64,000 nt of DNA. Origin: Piper betle. Taxonomy: Eukaryota; Streptophyta; Magnoliopsida; Piperales; Piperaceae. The translations under genes and the position numbers were made by a program. The stretch is from NCBI GenBank assembly GCA_033002965.1, contig JAURVB010014958.1, positions 52,700 to 116,699 of the forward strand, read 5' to 3'. Below the pieces are notes generated by a model, which saw only the letters and a list, made by a program, of their open reading frames with translations, was not told the origin of the DNA and searched no databases. Positions 12,562 through 26,939 of this stretch are shown here, in pieces (the first letter of the stretch is position 1; each line of letters opens with the position of its first letter).

Positions 12562-12771
12562 TCGAATAATTTGGCTTTAAGATGAGAAGTAGATCAAATT
12601 GACTGACGTGATCAACCATCACAATGTAAAAGTGGAAAAAAAATTGTAAATCGTGATTTTTCTAAAAAGAACTTTTTATAAGAAAATGTGAAGATATTTA
12701 AACTAATGCTGGTCTCTAGCAGCTCAGATAATTTGGCTTTAAAATGAGAAGTAGATGCATAATTGACTGAC
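12562..12771. repeat. Direct repeat pair of about 47 bp
   Basis: GATAATTTGGCTTTAA-ATGAGAAGTAGAT plus AATTGACTGACG occurs at about 12562-12607 and again at 12724-12771, about 160 bp apart. The second copy abuts the GC-rich block at 12770. Confidence 0.7.
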
Positions 12772-13390
12772 GCCGGGTCTCTGTCACTCCGCCATCGCGC
12801 TTCCGACCTCCGCCCCGTCTGTTGCCGCCGACCTTGCCTCCTACCTTAGCTCTGATTGCGCTTCCAACCTCACCTCTGCCCTCACAACCTCGCCTCTGAC
12901 ATCGCCCGCCGACCACGCTTCCGACATCGTCCTCACGACATTGCCCGTCCGACACAAAAATTTTGTAAAGTTGCAATTTTTTGTTGAAATTGTATGCTGT
13001 GATGTGCAAATTGTTTGCTATGTTGTGTTGTGCAAATTATATGTTATGTTGTGCTGTGCAAATTGTATACTATGCTTTATAAATTTTTTACATTGCTGAT
13101 TTGGGATTCATGATCAAATTTTTGTGTTGTCTGACTATTTGTGTTACTATTTGATTCGTTCACAAATTATTTGATTCATTCACAGATTTTGTGCAATTGT
13201 ATTGTTGTTCACAAATTTGAAATTGTATGCTATGCTGTGCAAATTGTATGTTGTTCACAATTGTATACAATTATTTAAAATTGTATGTTCACATATTCGT
13301 TCACAAATTTGATTAGTTGACAAATTATTTGATTCGTTCACAAATTTTGTATACAATTTGTGTATTTGTGTTGAAAAATTATATAATTAT
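12770..13390. repeat. GC-rich block followed by degenerate TTGTATGCTATG repeats
   Basis: 12770-12955 is a GC-rich run of CTTCCGACCTCGCC-like words. 12970-13380 is a degenerate low-complexity array built from words such as GCAAATTGTATGCTATG and TTCACAAATTTGATT. No coding signal. The sharp composition change against AT-rich flanks suggests an inserted element of unknown type. Confidence 0.5.
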
Positions 13391-13559
13391 GTATTTCATT
13401 TATTTATATTATGAGTTGTAAAATTTTTGTATATGACCGATTCAGACCGATTTAACTGAACCAATTCCTGTCCAATTTAGACTGATTCCGATTCCGACTT
13501 CCTTGAAAACCGATTCTAATTTCTGCAACCATGCCTAAGAGACACCTAATTCTTAGCAT

Positions 13560-13770
13560 CTTCTTTGTCATTCTAGTTATCCAAAAGCTCGTCATCATCT
13601 TCTTTGTCTAGTTATCAAAAAGTCCTTGTCGGTTGCTATAATCACTCTTTCATATGTGATAATAAATTTCTTCCCTTTTTGACATCTTTTCTGTTCCCTT
13701 ATCCAGATCACTCGTAACTTCAATGGTAATGGCGCCTTGGGTCAACACTCAATCTTATCGCCCCCTGAAC
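13560..13770 (+). repeat. LTR-like fragment, second copy of 9530-9740
   Basis: Shares the order of blocks with 9530-9740, including TTTGTCATTCTAGTT, GATAATAAATTTCTTC and the ACTTCAATGG segment. No polyprotein motif was found next to it. Confidence 0.5.
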
Positions 13771-14389
13771 TTGCGTCACTGCTCTCCATCATGTACGGGC
13801 TGCAGAAAAATTTTGCATAAACATTAGTATCATAATTTTGTAAATGAAGTAAAATGAAGAAATTCATGGTTTTTTTAAAAATCAGGAGGGCAACCATGCA
13901 AGCAATACATTTGTAGCTCAACAAATATACTTTCTTAATAATAATTTTCAATCAAGTATGAAACCATTTACTGTGACTGAACCTTAGTCAATTTTCAAGA
14001 ATTTCATCATATCGTTTTCCACTGTTTTATCAATTGTGTTTAAATTGTGTATAGCATTTCACCACTTAGATAAGGTGTATGGTATTCCGAACCAATATGA
14101 CAAACTAAACTTTAATCTTCAAAATTGATTTATTTAAGATTAAATTTAATATTTCTTTCTAAATGATTAGGATAATTAAATAAGTTAATGATGTAACTTG
14201 CAATTTGAAATAATACATAGAAATAAACTCCAACGACAAAGTTAAATATTTCGAAGGTTTTTCTCTCAACTTCAATGACAAAGCTAACAACTATGACACC
14301 AGAAAATTAATTAATTTTATTATTTCAAGTTGTGGCCTCCTATTCTATAGATCACTCACATATTTATAAAGACTTATTCATGGTTAAAG

Positions 14390-14436
<47 letters not shown>

Positions 14437-14650
14437 CTAATAAATATGACACAATTAATTAAGGAAGAACTAAATAAGTTAATACTATGACAAGTTCCTA
14501 AGAAATTTCTTAAAAACTAAACTAAACTATTAATGTGTAAATAAAAATTAAACTAAGTAATTATATGAGGACTTATTCTAATATAATAACTAGAAATCTA
14601 CACAAAAAATAAAACTTTCCATCATTGATTCATGAATTGATTATATATTA
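13771..14650. other. AT-rich intergenic, with (TA)n microsatellite
   Basis: No gene recognised. A (TA)n tract of about 42 bp lies at 14391-14432; unlike the tracts at 56-63 kb it carries no inserted foldback unit. Confidence 0.6.
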
Positions 14651-16670
14651 GTTTTTCAATGGCATTTCCTCTTGAGGCTGTTGATTTTTCTCTTTAGGTA
14701 TGACTTGATAATTGTGATTAGGGAGATTCTTAACATTGTCTTATAATTCTGGTATTATTTTTTAAACAACATCAAGAATGTGATCGTGATTATTATAAAA
14801 AAACAATCATAGGAAGAGAAATAGATTCTTCTTCAAAGACAAAATCTATAACTTCATTCCTCTTTCCAAACTAAACATCCTCAAAGAATTGTGCATTTCT
14901 TATCTCAAAGAATGACCCTATTATGAGATCATAAAACTTATACTCTCTAGACCGTTCGAGTACCCAACAAAATAGTTGCTAACTGTTCTTGACTCTAGTT
15001 TCTTTTTATTTGGCCTATAAGGTCTTGCCTCAGCTGGGCAACCCCAAATGCATAAATGTTTAATACTAGGCTGTTTTCCAATCCACAATTCATAAGGGCC
15101 TTTGTTGGTGGTACTTTATTAAAAAAATATGCTGTTGTCTTTAACGCCTCACCCCAAAGTGAATTAAGTAAAGTAGTATGAACAATCATACTTCTCACCA
15201 TATCTTTTAATGATCGGTTTCGTCGCTGAGCAACACCATTCATGCTAGGAGTACCTAGCATTGTGTATTGTGGGACGATTCCACACTATTCTAGGAATGT
15301 GGCAAATGGTCCTGGATGTTGTACACCTGATCCATCATATCTATCATAGTATTTACCACCACGATCATATCTGATAGCCTTAATAGTTTTGTCAAGTTGG
15401 TTCTCAACTTCAGCCTTATATGACTTAAACACGTCCAATGCTTGAGACTTCTCATGAACAAGATAAAGGTAACCATAACGAGAATAATAGTCTATTAACA
15501 TAATAAAATATTGTTGACCATTCTAAGAAGCTGTAGAAAATGGGCCACAAATGCCCGTATGTATTAGTTATAAGACTCTTGAAAATCTATTGGCACCTAG
15601 TCTCCTTATATTTATTTGTTTTCCCTTAATACAACTCAACACGAACTTGAAAATCTGATAAATTAAGAGAATCAAGAATTTCATTTAACATATGTCGTTC
15701 AATTTTTGTTTAGAAATGTGTCCTAAATGATTGTGTCAGAGTAAAGTAGAATTCTCATTGGTTAATTTTTCCTCGTACCACTTAAACCCACATGCAAAGT
15801 TTCATTAAAAGATGCAATAGTATCAAGTAAAAATAGATTACCATAAAAAACAAAGAACCCATACCCACAATATTTGAATTTAGAAAAAGGCTAAACTTAT
15901 TATTTCTAAATGAACAAGAGTAACTAGATTTATCTAATATAGAAATAGAAACCAAATTTTATCCAAAAGACTGTATTACATATGTCTCTTTCAAATCCAA
16001 ATAATATCATGTCTTCAATAATAATCTAAAAGTCCATATTGCTTCAACTACAACTGAGTTGTCATTACCCATATAAATGAATCTTTCAACATCATTTAAC
16101 TTTTGGCAACTCAGGCAACCCTACATTGACACACTTATGTGAGTAGTAGCACCCGAATTTAGACACTAAGTGTGTATTGGTACTGAAGCTAAATTAACCT
16201 CAGAACAAACAAAATTAAGAAATGGATCTTTCTTTTCACACCAAGTGTAATACTTAGTGCATTCCTTCTTTATATGTCCAGGTTTACCACAAAAGAAATA
16301 GCAAGAAGCTTTATCATTTTTTACAAAATGCTTTTCAATTTCTTTAAGAAACTCAATGGCTGTAATAACCTTCTCAGACACATCATCCCTTAAGGTCTCT
16401 AGAATTTCACACTTCATGATCATAAGACTCATATGATTTAAACGTTCCCACCTTCTTAATGTCCTGTTTTTCCTCAATGGAACTTTTGTCCGTAAGAGAA
16501 ACAGGTTGTTCAGTCCTTAACGCAAGGTCAAGATTCATGTAGCTGAGAATGATCATCGCGCTCTCTTTCCAATCCTTAAAATTATCTTTGAGCATTGGAA
16601 CTGAATTGATTTTGGCAGAAATAATAGAAGCAGATTGATTAACTAAAAATAGAACAAAATAACATGCACA
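14650..16670 (-). mobile_element. Decayed Ty1/copia gag-integrase remnant
   Basis: Minus strand. 16694-16407: gag start (SVPMLKDNFKDWKESAMIIL, LDLALRTEQPVSLTDKSS). 16477-16166: gag middle with a CCHC knuckle (CYFFCGKPGHIKKEC). 15501-15286: integrase core start (LIDYYSRYGYLYLVHEKSQA). 15261-14995: integrase core (TPSMNGVAQRRNRSLKDMVR). About 14990-14780: the following copia segment (ISFMISNRVILEIRNAQFFED) is readable with frameshifts. No RT or RNase H, and no LTR identified. Multiple stops; non-functional. Confidence 0.88.
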
Positions 16671-16699
16671 TAATAAAATTAATAATTCAAACAATGGTT

Positions 16700-17700
16700 A
16701 ATCTCATCAATAGATACCTAGTACAACATTAATATTTAGTCTTTGGATAAAATATTAATTTATAAGTGATACTCTTAGTGTAATAGTCAAATATGGATAA
16801 TAAATCCTGTCAGATAATAAACCTTCTTTTGGGCCAATTTATTATTCACATGAAATCTTAATAATTATCCTATATTTATTACCATAAATGAATAAATAAT
16901 TTTGTCAAATATTAACCTTCTTTTAGGCCAATTAAAACATTAATTAAATACCAATAATAGTCTTAATATTAAAAATAAATTAATTTTCACAAAAGAAACT
17001 ACTTGGTAGTGTATTGTAGTTATTAATAAATTTTAAAATATTAATTATAGCTCAACCATATTTTGAATTTAATAATCCCACATAACATAAAACTGAAAAA
17101 GATTATAAAAGTATCTTTATTGAGAAATTTCTGAAATTATAACCTTTTGTAACTTTATTTTCCTCACTTAATATTTTACCAAAAGAGGACCTTGATTTGG
17201 AAATAAATATCACATATACGTATTTTTTATATTTCATTTAATCTGATTTGTTAAAATAACAATAACTAGTACTAAATTTTCAAAAACTCCCGATGGGTTG
17301 AAGATCATATAAATTTATTCCTTCTTACAAACTAGTATTATTTTGAGATCTTGAATCCTTAGATCTAGATATAATATAGAATTAGACAGTTCTAATAAGA
17401 TTTTTTGGATTTAATATTTTTTGCATAATTATTGACATTTTTTTATAATTGAAACGTGCATAACTTAATGCCACTCACATTTTATTTCAAAATAGGCTCA
17501 ATCAATTTATTATTATTATTATTTTGTTATGCAGTATATTAATTATGATCTTTTTATATATTTAAATTTAAAAGGATGTACATATACTCTTATCATTATA
17601 GATAGACGATATATTGAGTGGCCATGTACCCTACAGTTAAGTTAACGTAGGATGTGCCAAAGCAATATTGCTTAAAAAATTTAAAAAGCTTGTTTCTTAA
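16700..17700. other. AT-rich intergenic
   Basis: No gene or clear repeat structure seen. Confidence 0.6.
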
Positions 17701-17705
17701 CAGGT

Positions 17706-18713
17706 TTACATAGCATGGATCTCATCTACTTTCTTGCCATGAAGTCCACCAGCAGTTTCTTTCTTTTCACTTTCATCACCACTTGCACTCGACCTTTGGT
17801 CATCACTCTCGGAGCTGCTTCCATCACTTCCTTTAGATTTGCTGCCTTTTGACAGTGACTCCCTTTCCTCTGCGCTTAAGCCTTCCCCCAGGAGAACCCC
17901 CTCTTCAAGGTCTTCTTCACAAGGCGCATGGTCAGATGGTGGTGGAGATACATCAAAATTAGGATCCTCCTGACTATTAACTTCACCTTCAGAGAGGAAA
18001 CTAAGAGCTATGACTACGTCTGCCATCAAGGGACGAACGGAGTCCTCTTCTCGGAGGCACAAGGCCGCCACTGCTACTGCTTGGTTCAGTTCTTTCACTG
18101 GTAAGTCCCCTTCTAGTAGAGGATCTGCCAGCTGCGGAAATTTCTTTGGATCTTTGAAAATAGGCTCTGCCTGCAAAAATTCAATAACGAACATGATTTA
18201 AAAAGCAACCCAGAATACTGTTTGTTCTTCAATGTGTAGAAGAAGGAAGAGGAAACGTCGTACCCAAGTAACTAAATTTTGTTCTTGAGGCAGTCTAGTG
18301 ATGTCAATGGCCCTTTTCCCGGTAATCAATTTCAACAATACTACTCCAAAACAGTAAACGTCGGATTTGAGCGTGAGCTGGCCAGTTCTTGCGTATTCGG
18401 TAGCGCATTAAGAAACTCTTTGTTTCCTTGGACACCATTTCTGTCTAGTTGCTTGACAGCTACAAACTGACCGTGATGTAAAGGGCCAATATTGTTAGTG
18501 TTTACAAAACTGGTCTAAAATGGAATACATAAGGTGACCCTTGTAAACTCTTCCAAAGCCTCCGTCCCCTAGTAGGCTTTCTGGCCTGAAGTTGTTTGTA
18601 GCAATCGCAAGTTCACGAAAGGTGAAATTTTGGGCTGCAATATCCACATTTCCTATATCTTTGGCTCGATTTCCTGGCTTTAGCTTCCCTGCATGGAAGA
18701 TATATATAAGCAA
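17706..18713 (-). pseudogene. Receptor-like cytoplasmic kinase (RLCK VII/PBL type) lacking its catalytic core
   Basis: Minus strand, three pieces. About 18688-18510 begins after an acceptor and encodes [20 protein letters not shown] plus [12 protein letters not shown], the glycine loop. Then, after an out-of-frame insertion, 18478-18264 encodes GQFVAVKQLDRNGVQGNKEF (the VAVK lysine), and jumps directly, in another frame, to [20 protein letters not shown] and [20 protein letters not shown]. 18170-17706 encodes the C-terminal lobe (FKDPKKFPQLADPLLEGDLP, AVAVAALCLREEDSVRPLMA) and an acidic serine-rich tail. The stretch from alpha-C through HRD and DFG to the activation segment, about a hundred codons, is missing. 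Family knowledge: PBL kinases relay immune-receptor signals at the membrane. No N-terminal myristoylation exon was found upstream. Almost certainly non-functional. Confidence 0.88.
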
Positions 18714-20184
18714 GGCGAGTTCTTAGATTATTGTAAATCCATGGGAAAAATAAAAACAAAAACTGATCACGAAGCAAAAAACGCTATGCATCGGAAATGA
18801 TTGAACTGTGCGGCTCAAAGTTTGCTCTCACCTATGCATTCACTGCATGAATTATTATGAACATTAATATGCGGGGGCCTCAATATATGTTCATTAGATT
18901 TGGACCATGCCGCTTGGGTATTGCAATGAAAGTCACAAACGGGTGTCTAAATAATTCCATAGATGGTTGATCGTAATAAAGACTTTCCATTCTGAAATAT
19001 TGGTCTATATATTCATCTTTAGCAAACATTAAGACGCCCATAATCGGGGGAAAAAAATCCCTACGATGAAGAAAAAACATGCAATCAGATTAGCAAGATG
19101 TAAAACTTGTTGACAATATACCATTTGATTTCTTCCAAGCGGTCTCCCTGTTCCTATATCTTCTCACCCAAAAGAAAATACGTGGAAAACAATTCATGTC
19201 TGAAGAGCCAGCCTAGGGAAACAAGGGTGGCTCTTCTAAACAAATGAATCAAAATAAATTTCTGATCATTTCAAGCTGCTAGTAATTCAAGTAGGTCGTC
19301 GGCTCTGCCTTCCTTTATGCATAGAGCATGCAGTAGTTTTACTGATAGATTGATCAAAACAAGAAATGTAAACAACGGGAGGGAACCAAGACAAGGGATG
19401 AAAGAGGGGAGATGAAGAGGAAGAGGCTGTTGGAGTTGTTGGCATGGCATGGTTATAAGATCAATTAGGACCGGAGGTTTTGAAGCCGTATTGATCAAGA
19501 TAATTTAAGGTCCAGTTATTCATGGTAAATATTCCTTGATTTTACAGGCTAAGAAAATCTCAAAGAGAGGTTTGGTTTATTATATGGAGAGGAGAAATAG
19601 AACACCCTGCCACCTATTCTCTCAATTGGTCAATCAAATTCTTTCCTCCCTCTCCTCATCGCATGCGTATGCATATGCACCAAACAATTGATTGAAGATT
19701 TTGGAATACATCATCCAAATATAGATGACAGTTGTGAATTGTATTGTTAGAGTAGCTACTTTATGAAGTGTGCAATGTTTATGTGCAAATAGATACTGTT
19801 TCTGGGGCATGTATATACCCTTCATCCTTGGCGGTTCATTTGGGATGAAACAATTCTCCTCCATCTTCAACCCCCGCTCTACACCTCGGCGTCGGGTTCC
19901 CTTTGTTTCCTCTGCTCGGAGGCAGCGCCAGAGACATTAGACAGGTATAAAGTTTACAGATTTAAATCAATAAGGTTTTAATGTTTGAATCATTGAATTT
20001 ACTTCATTAAATACTTACAATCATATTGTGTTTTTATTTTATACAATTAGGACTATTCGTTATGCATATGATACCTGGAAAAAACATCAACATTTGTTGC
20101 AGTTATTTATCTATTTTTTAATTGATGAATCGGATAAATAAATATACAATCAATCGATGAATTAATTAATTTTCATTTTACACA
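18714..20184. other. No gene recognised
   Basis: Small minus-strand open frames at 19080-18880, 19498-19271 and 19870-19634 have no recognisable motif. A missing 5' exon of the kinase fragment may have lain here but is not identifiable. Confidence 0.5.
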
Positions 20185-23283
<3,099 letters not shown>

Positions 23284-23350
23284 TTTTGATGAAGAGAGTC
23301 AAGTTATATAAGTTGGGGAAGAGCTGCGCTTATTATTTTGATATGTGCAG

Positions 23351-23358
23351 TATATATA
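23351..23358 (-). promoter_or_regulatory. Retained TATA box of the GH1 pseudogene
   Basis: CTATATATAC on the minus strand lies about 70 nt upstream of the exon 1 remnant, comparable to the CTATATATAG box of the intact paralogue. The solo LTR begins about 75 bp further upstream. Confidence 0.45.
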
Positions 23359-23432
23359 GATAGGTTTTTTGGGTGGTTGAATTTAAACCTAATAAAAAAA
23401 TAAGGTAAAAAAAGAGCTGAACTGATTGATGC

Positions 23433-26271
23433 AGTAACACCCCGTTTCGGCTCACCCGTGAACCGACCCGGAAATGTCACCGGCGACCGAACCATTCGTT
23501 AATCTACTAGATTCGGTTAAGCCGACCCGGATCTACTCTCGGCGTCTGAAGATGGAGATGCAAATATGAAATGCATGAATGGGAACGATTGGGTTCTAAC
23601 GGAGTCCTACATGCATGCTATGATGTACAAGCAAAATAAGACAAAACAACAAATGAGAAACTAAAAGAAAATATATACTATTTTATGAAAATACAATAAC
23701 ACATAACAATCTACCATGACATTAAATTATTATCTCATTCGTTTTTACTCGAGCCGAGTCTGAACTCCAAGGCTCCCTACTCATTCATATTTATCAGTTC
23801 ATTTCATAACAAGTAATTTATTCAAACAAACACATCAAAACTATCACTCACGTAGCAATAACACATCATTATTATACATACGTTACACGCGGCAGGTACA
23901 TGTGTGCGCGGTTCCGTGCTGCTCCTCCGCAGTCCCGACAGCTTTCATCGCTCGCATTCCTCACCTACATATATATAGAAAAACCGTCAGTAACGAGTGT
24001 TACCGGCCCGGAAAATAACTAATATCAATCTGGCACAGGAGAGCAAACTCTTCTGTTGAATCAAAACCATATACTTCCTCAAGAACTCTCATCAGGGCAC
24101 ATACGGGAGCCGTCGCCCTCGGGTCGACAGCGTCCCCCTTTCTTTCTCATTCTCATACCTTGGCCATTTCTCTATCGCTTCTTGCATCAAATTTCATTCC
24201 TTACCGCCCTCTGCACCTTCCATATTACTCCTGGCCTTGAGCACAAAGGCCGAGCACTCTCAGGCAGTCGCCTTCAGTACCCTTTGAACCACAAGTCTAG
24301 ACATGCGCTGCATTGCAGTACCCGTAAACCTCCACACTTCTCCGGGTTTGAGGAACTCAAAGGTGGAGTTGTTCTGATCCTTCGGGAACGAAGTGGGTTC
24401 TCCCCAGCTCCAGAGCCCGCTCTTCCGAGCACACGCCCTATCTGAAGACGTGGCCGCAAGTAACCCTCATCCCATCTCTCACCGAAAATACGAAAACTAT
24501 ACATATATAGGCCTGGGTTGGGATTTATACAATAGGCCCGAAGGCATCGTGAGCTGGATCTGAAGTTCGAAAACAAACTCGAGGGATCTCATCCTCGAGG
24601 GTTATTAATCCGAAATAAAACTGTTGGCTAAATGGCCCGAGTTAAGTGGGATCCGATAAAACGCCACTTAACTCGTCCTGCACATGATAAATCAAATATA
24701 CAATAGAGTAGCGTAAAACAGAGAACGAGTCCTAAACGGACCTGGTAGAAGCTCCAAACGGGTCCACACGCCTAGGCGGCGAGCTCCTATACCGTACCTA
24801 CACAATCAAGCTAAAAACTAACGCCCGCATGATGAATCACACATCCTATAGCATGCACACACAATCAACACAATCACGCATCAATCAACACACATCAACC
24901 TATATCAATTCTAGCAAGCCTACTTAGGCTAATTTGCATTAGATCATGATCATTACCTAGTTACCCTAATTTATTTCTTAGCCTCCATTTTTAACACCAC
25001 TCAATCAAGCAAATTTCATATTTTATCCTTAATCAAATCTACATTTATATATATTATTATAACATACAATTCACCAATCCTAGCATACAATTCTAATAAT
25101 CAATACTTTCAAATAATTAAATTAAAATAAATTATACCTCGCGTCGTCGAAAATCGGGGACGGCTAGGGTTTCCGTTTCGTGGCTCGAAACTCGAATTCG
25201 GCACCTAGCGGCGTCCGAAGTCCAATCAGATTGGACCAGGTGCGTTCGGCGGATGATCCGGCGAATTTCCCACGAATCCAATTTTCTGGCGGTTTTCCGG
25301 CGAGTATCGGCGGTTTTCCAGCGGATTCCGGCAGTTTTCCGGCGATGATTCGGGACGGGGCAATCAGGGGGTCTATCGGCACCAGCTCGACGAGCTTGGT
25401 CCAATAGTGGTGTCAAACAGACCAGTCGGGGCGGCGATGGCCGTCGGCGGCGGCGTTGAAAACGGGCGGCGGCGGCGGTGTGCTCCGATCGGGGCTCCGG
25501 CAGGCCTCAACGGCGGTCGGGAGGATGGGGGAAACGTCAGCAACGGCGAGGGGGTGGTCTTCGGGGCCACTGCGGCGGCGGCGCAGCCCAGACGGCGGCG
25601 GAATTTGGCTCGGAGTGGCGACAGCCGAGGTGGTTTCGTGGGACGATTCCGACGTCATGGCGGCGAGGTGGTGGCCGGGGTGGGTCGTGGCAGCACGGCG
25701 ACTGCATGGTGGGGTGGGGCGGCGTTGATCGTGCGGCGTCGGCAGTGGCGGCGGCGACGACCGTGGGTGGCACGGCTAGGGTTTGGAAGGGTAAGTGTCG
25801 AGAGGAAGAAGAAGTGCTGTAGTGGCAGTTTCGTAAATAAGTATTGACTCGATTCCTACTCGAGTCAAAATAATAACTAGTTCGTAATAAATTCTAAAAA
25901 AATCTAGAAAAATATGGAAAAATTTCATAAAATAAAACAAACACAACAACATCCAAATGACATGCTCTATAACTAATAACCCACCTGAATATGATCCAAC
26001 GCCTCCTAATTTGTCATTCGGCCCTAAAAATATTCTACGATACAATAAAAATAACAATCAATTCTGTATACCTCCATATACTTGATAACCCATTTTTCAT
26101 CATCTTTCAGGCGTTATCATCGTACACTTGAGCATACATGACCCTCATCGCTCATAACTCACAGCTGGCCTCAGCTCAGCTCGCGGTCCATGAAGCTGAC
26201 TCGACTCGAACCAACGGTTGAACCGACTGGTTCACTCCCGTAAAACTCTGACTCGAGTCACGGGTTTTACA
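23433..26271 (+). mobile_element. Solo LTR, 2.84 kb, with 5-bp target duplication GATGC (copy B)
   Basis: Ends are AGTAACACCCCG (23433) and CGGGTTTTACA (to 26271), which are inverted repeats of each other (TGTAAAACCCG on the other strand); the first two bases have decayed from TG. GATGC flanks the element on both sides (23428-23432 and 26272-26276). No gag-pol, primer-binding site or second LTR lies inside, so it is best read as a solo LTR left by recombination of a Ty3/gypsy-type element with unusually long LTRs. 25140-25830 is GC-rich with long chance open frames. Part of the LTR near 25826-25930 resembles the AT-rich cores at 59.0-59.8 and 62.0-63.0 kb. Confidence 0.85.
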
Positions 26272-26939
26272 GATGCCATGTACTCCTATAGGTGGGCGTG
26301 GATTTGGTTCCACGTCGGAGAAGCATTGTCCCAATTAGTCCCCTTAACCGTCAAAATTTTTCGTTTAAGATTTGATCAAAAAATTTTCGGATATTATTTA
26401 GGGTGATATTAAGATATTGGCACCCATTTTAGATAAATACTAATAAGATTTAATTAATTAATTGGGGGAGAATTTCAAAATTTCTATAGAGAGAGAGGGT
26501 GTCGCCACCTTTATATTTCTAGAGAGGTCGCCTTAAAATTCTTTTTGGTGGAAGCGACACCATGGGAAAGAGCAGCGGCATGGACTCTACAAATAAACTA
26601 CTAATTAATTTATATTAATCATTTTCAAATTTTTAATATTTTATTATTTAGTTATATATGATTAGTAGTGAAGCTTATACGATACGTAATAGGCATTGGA
26701 ATTTTTATTATTATTATATTAGTCATAGTGTGAGATTTGATTTAGTAGTATTACTGGTTATTTATATAGTTGATTTTGTAATAATTATTATTTACATAAG
26801 CCAACATGTTTAATTCACTCGCTTGCTTTGGTTACTGAAATTATTATTTGTTGCATGATAAGTAAATTTAATTATTTTATGTCTGTTAATGAAGTATTAA
26901 TTATTGCATGCTAGTATATTTTTAATCTTCCTTGTGTAG

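Noticed and set aside
12716..13009. 97-codon Arg/Gly-rich minus frame
   Set aside because: Translation of a GC-rich repeat block (CTTCCGACCTCGCC words), not a protein-like sequence.
14391..14432. (TA)n tract checked as a possible foldback insertion site
   Set aside because: Neither flank carries the GTTGGAT...ATCCAAC hairpin or any inverted arms; plain microsatellite.
25407..25847. 146-codon GC-rich frame and overlapping frames in the solo LTR
   Set aside because: Open on several frames of both strands, low complexity, and inside a repeat with clear LTR ends and target duplication. Absent from the truncated copy.
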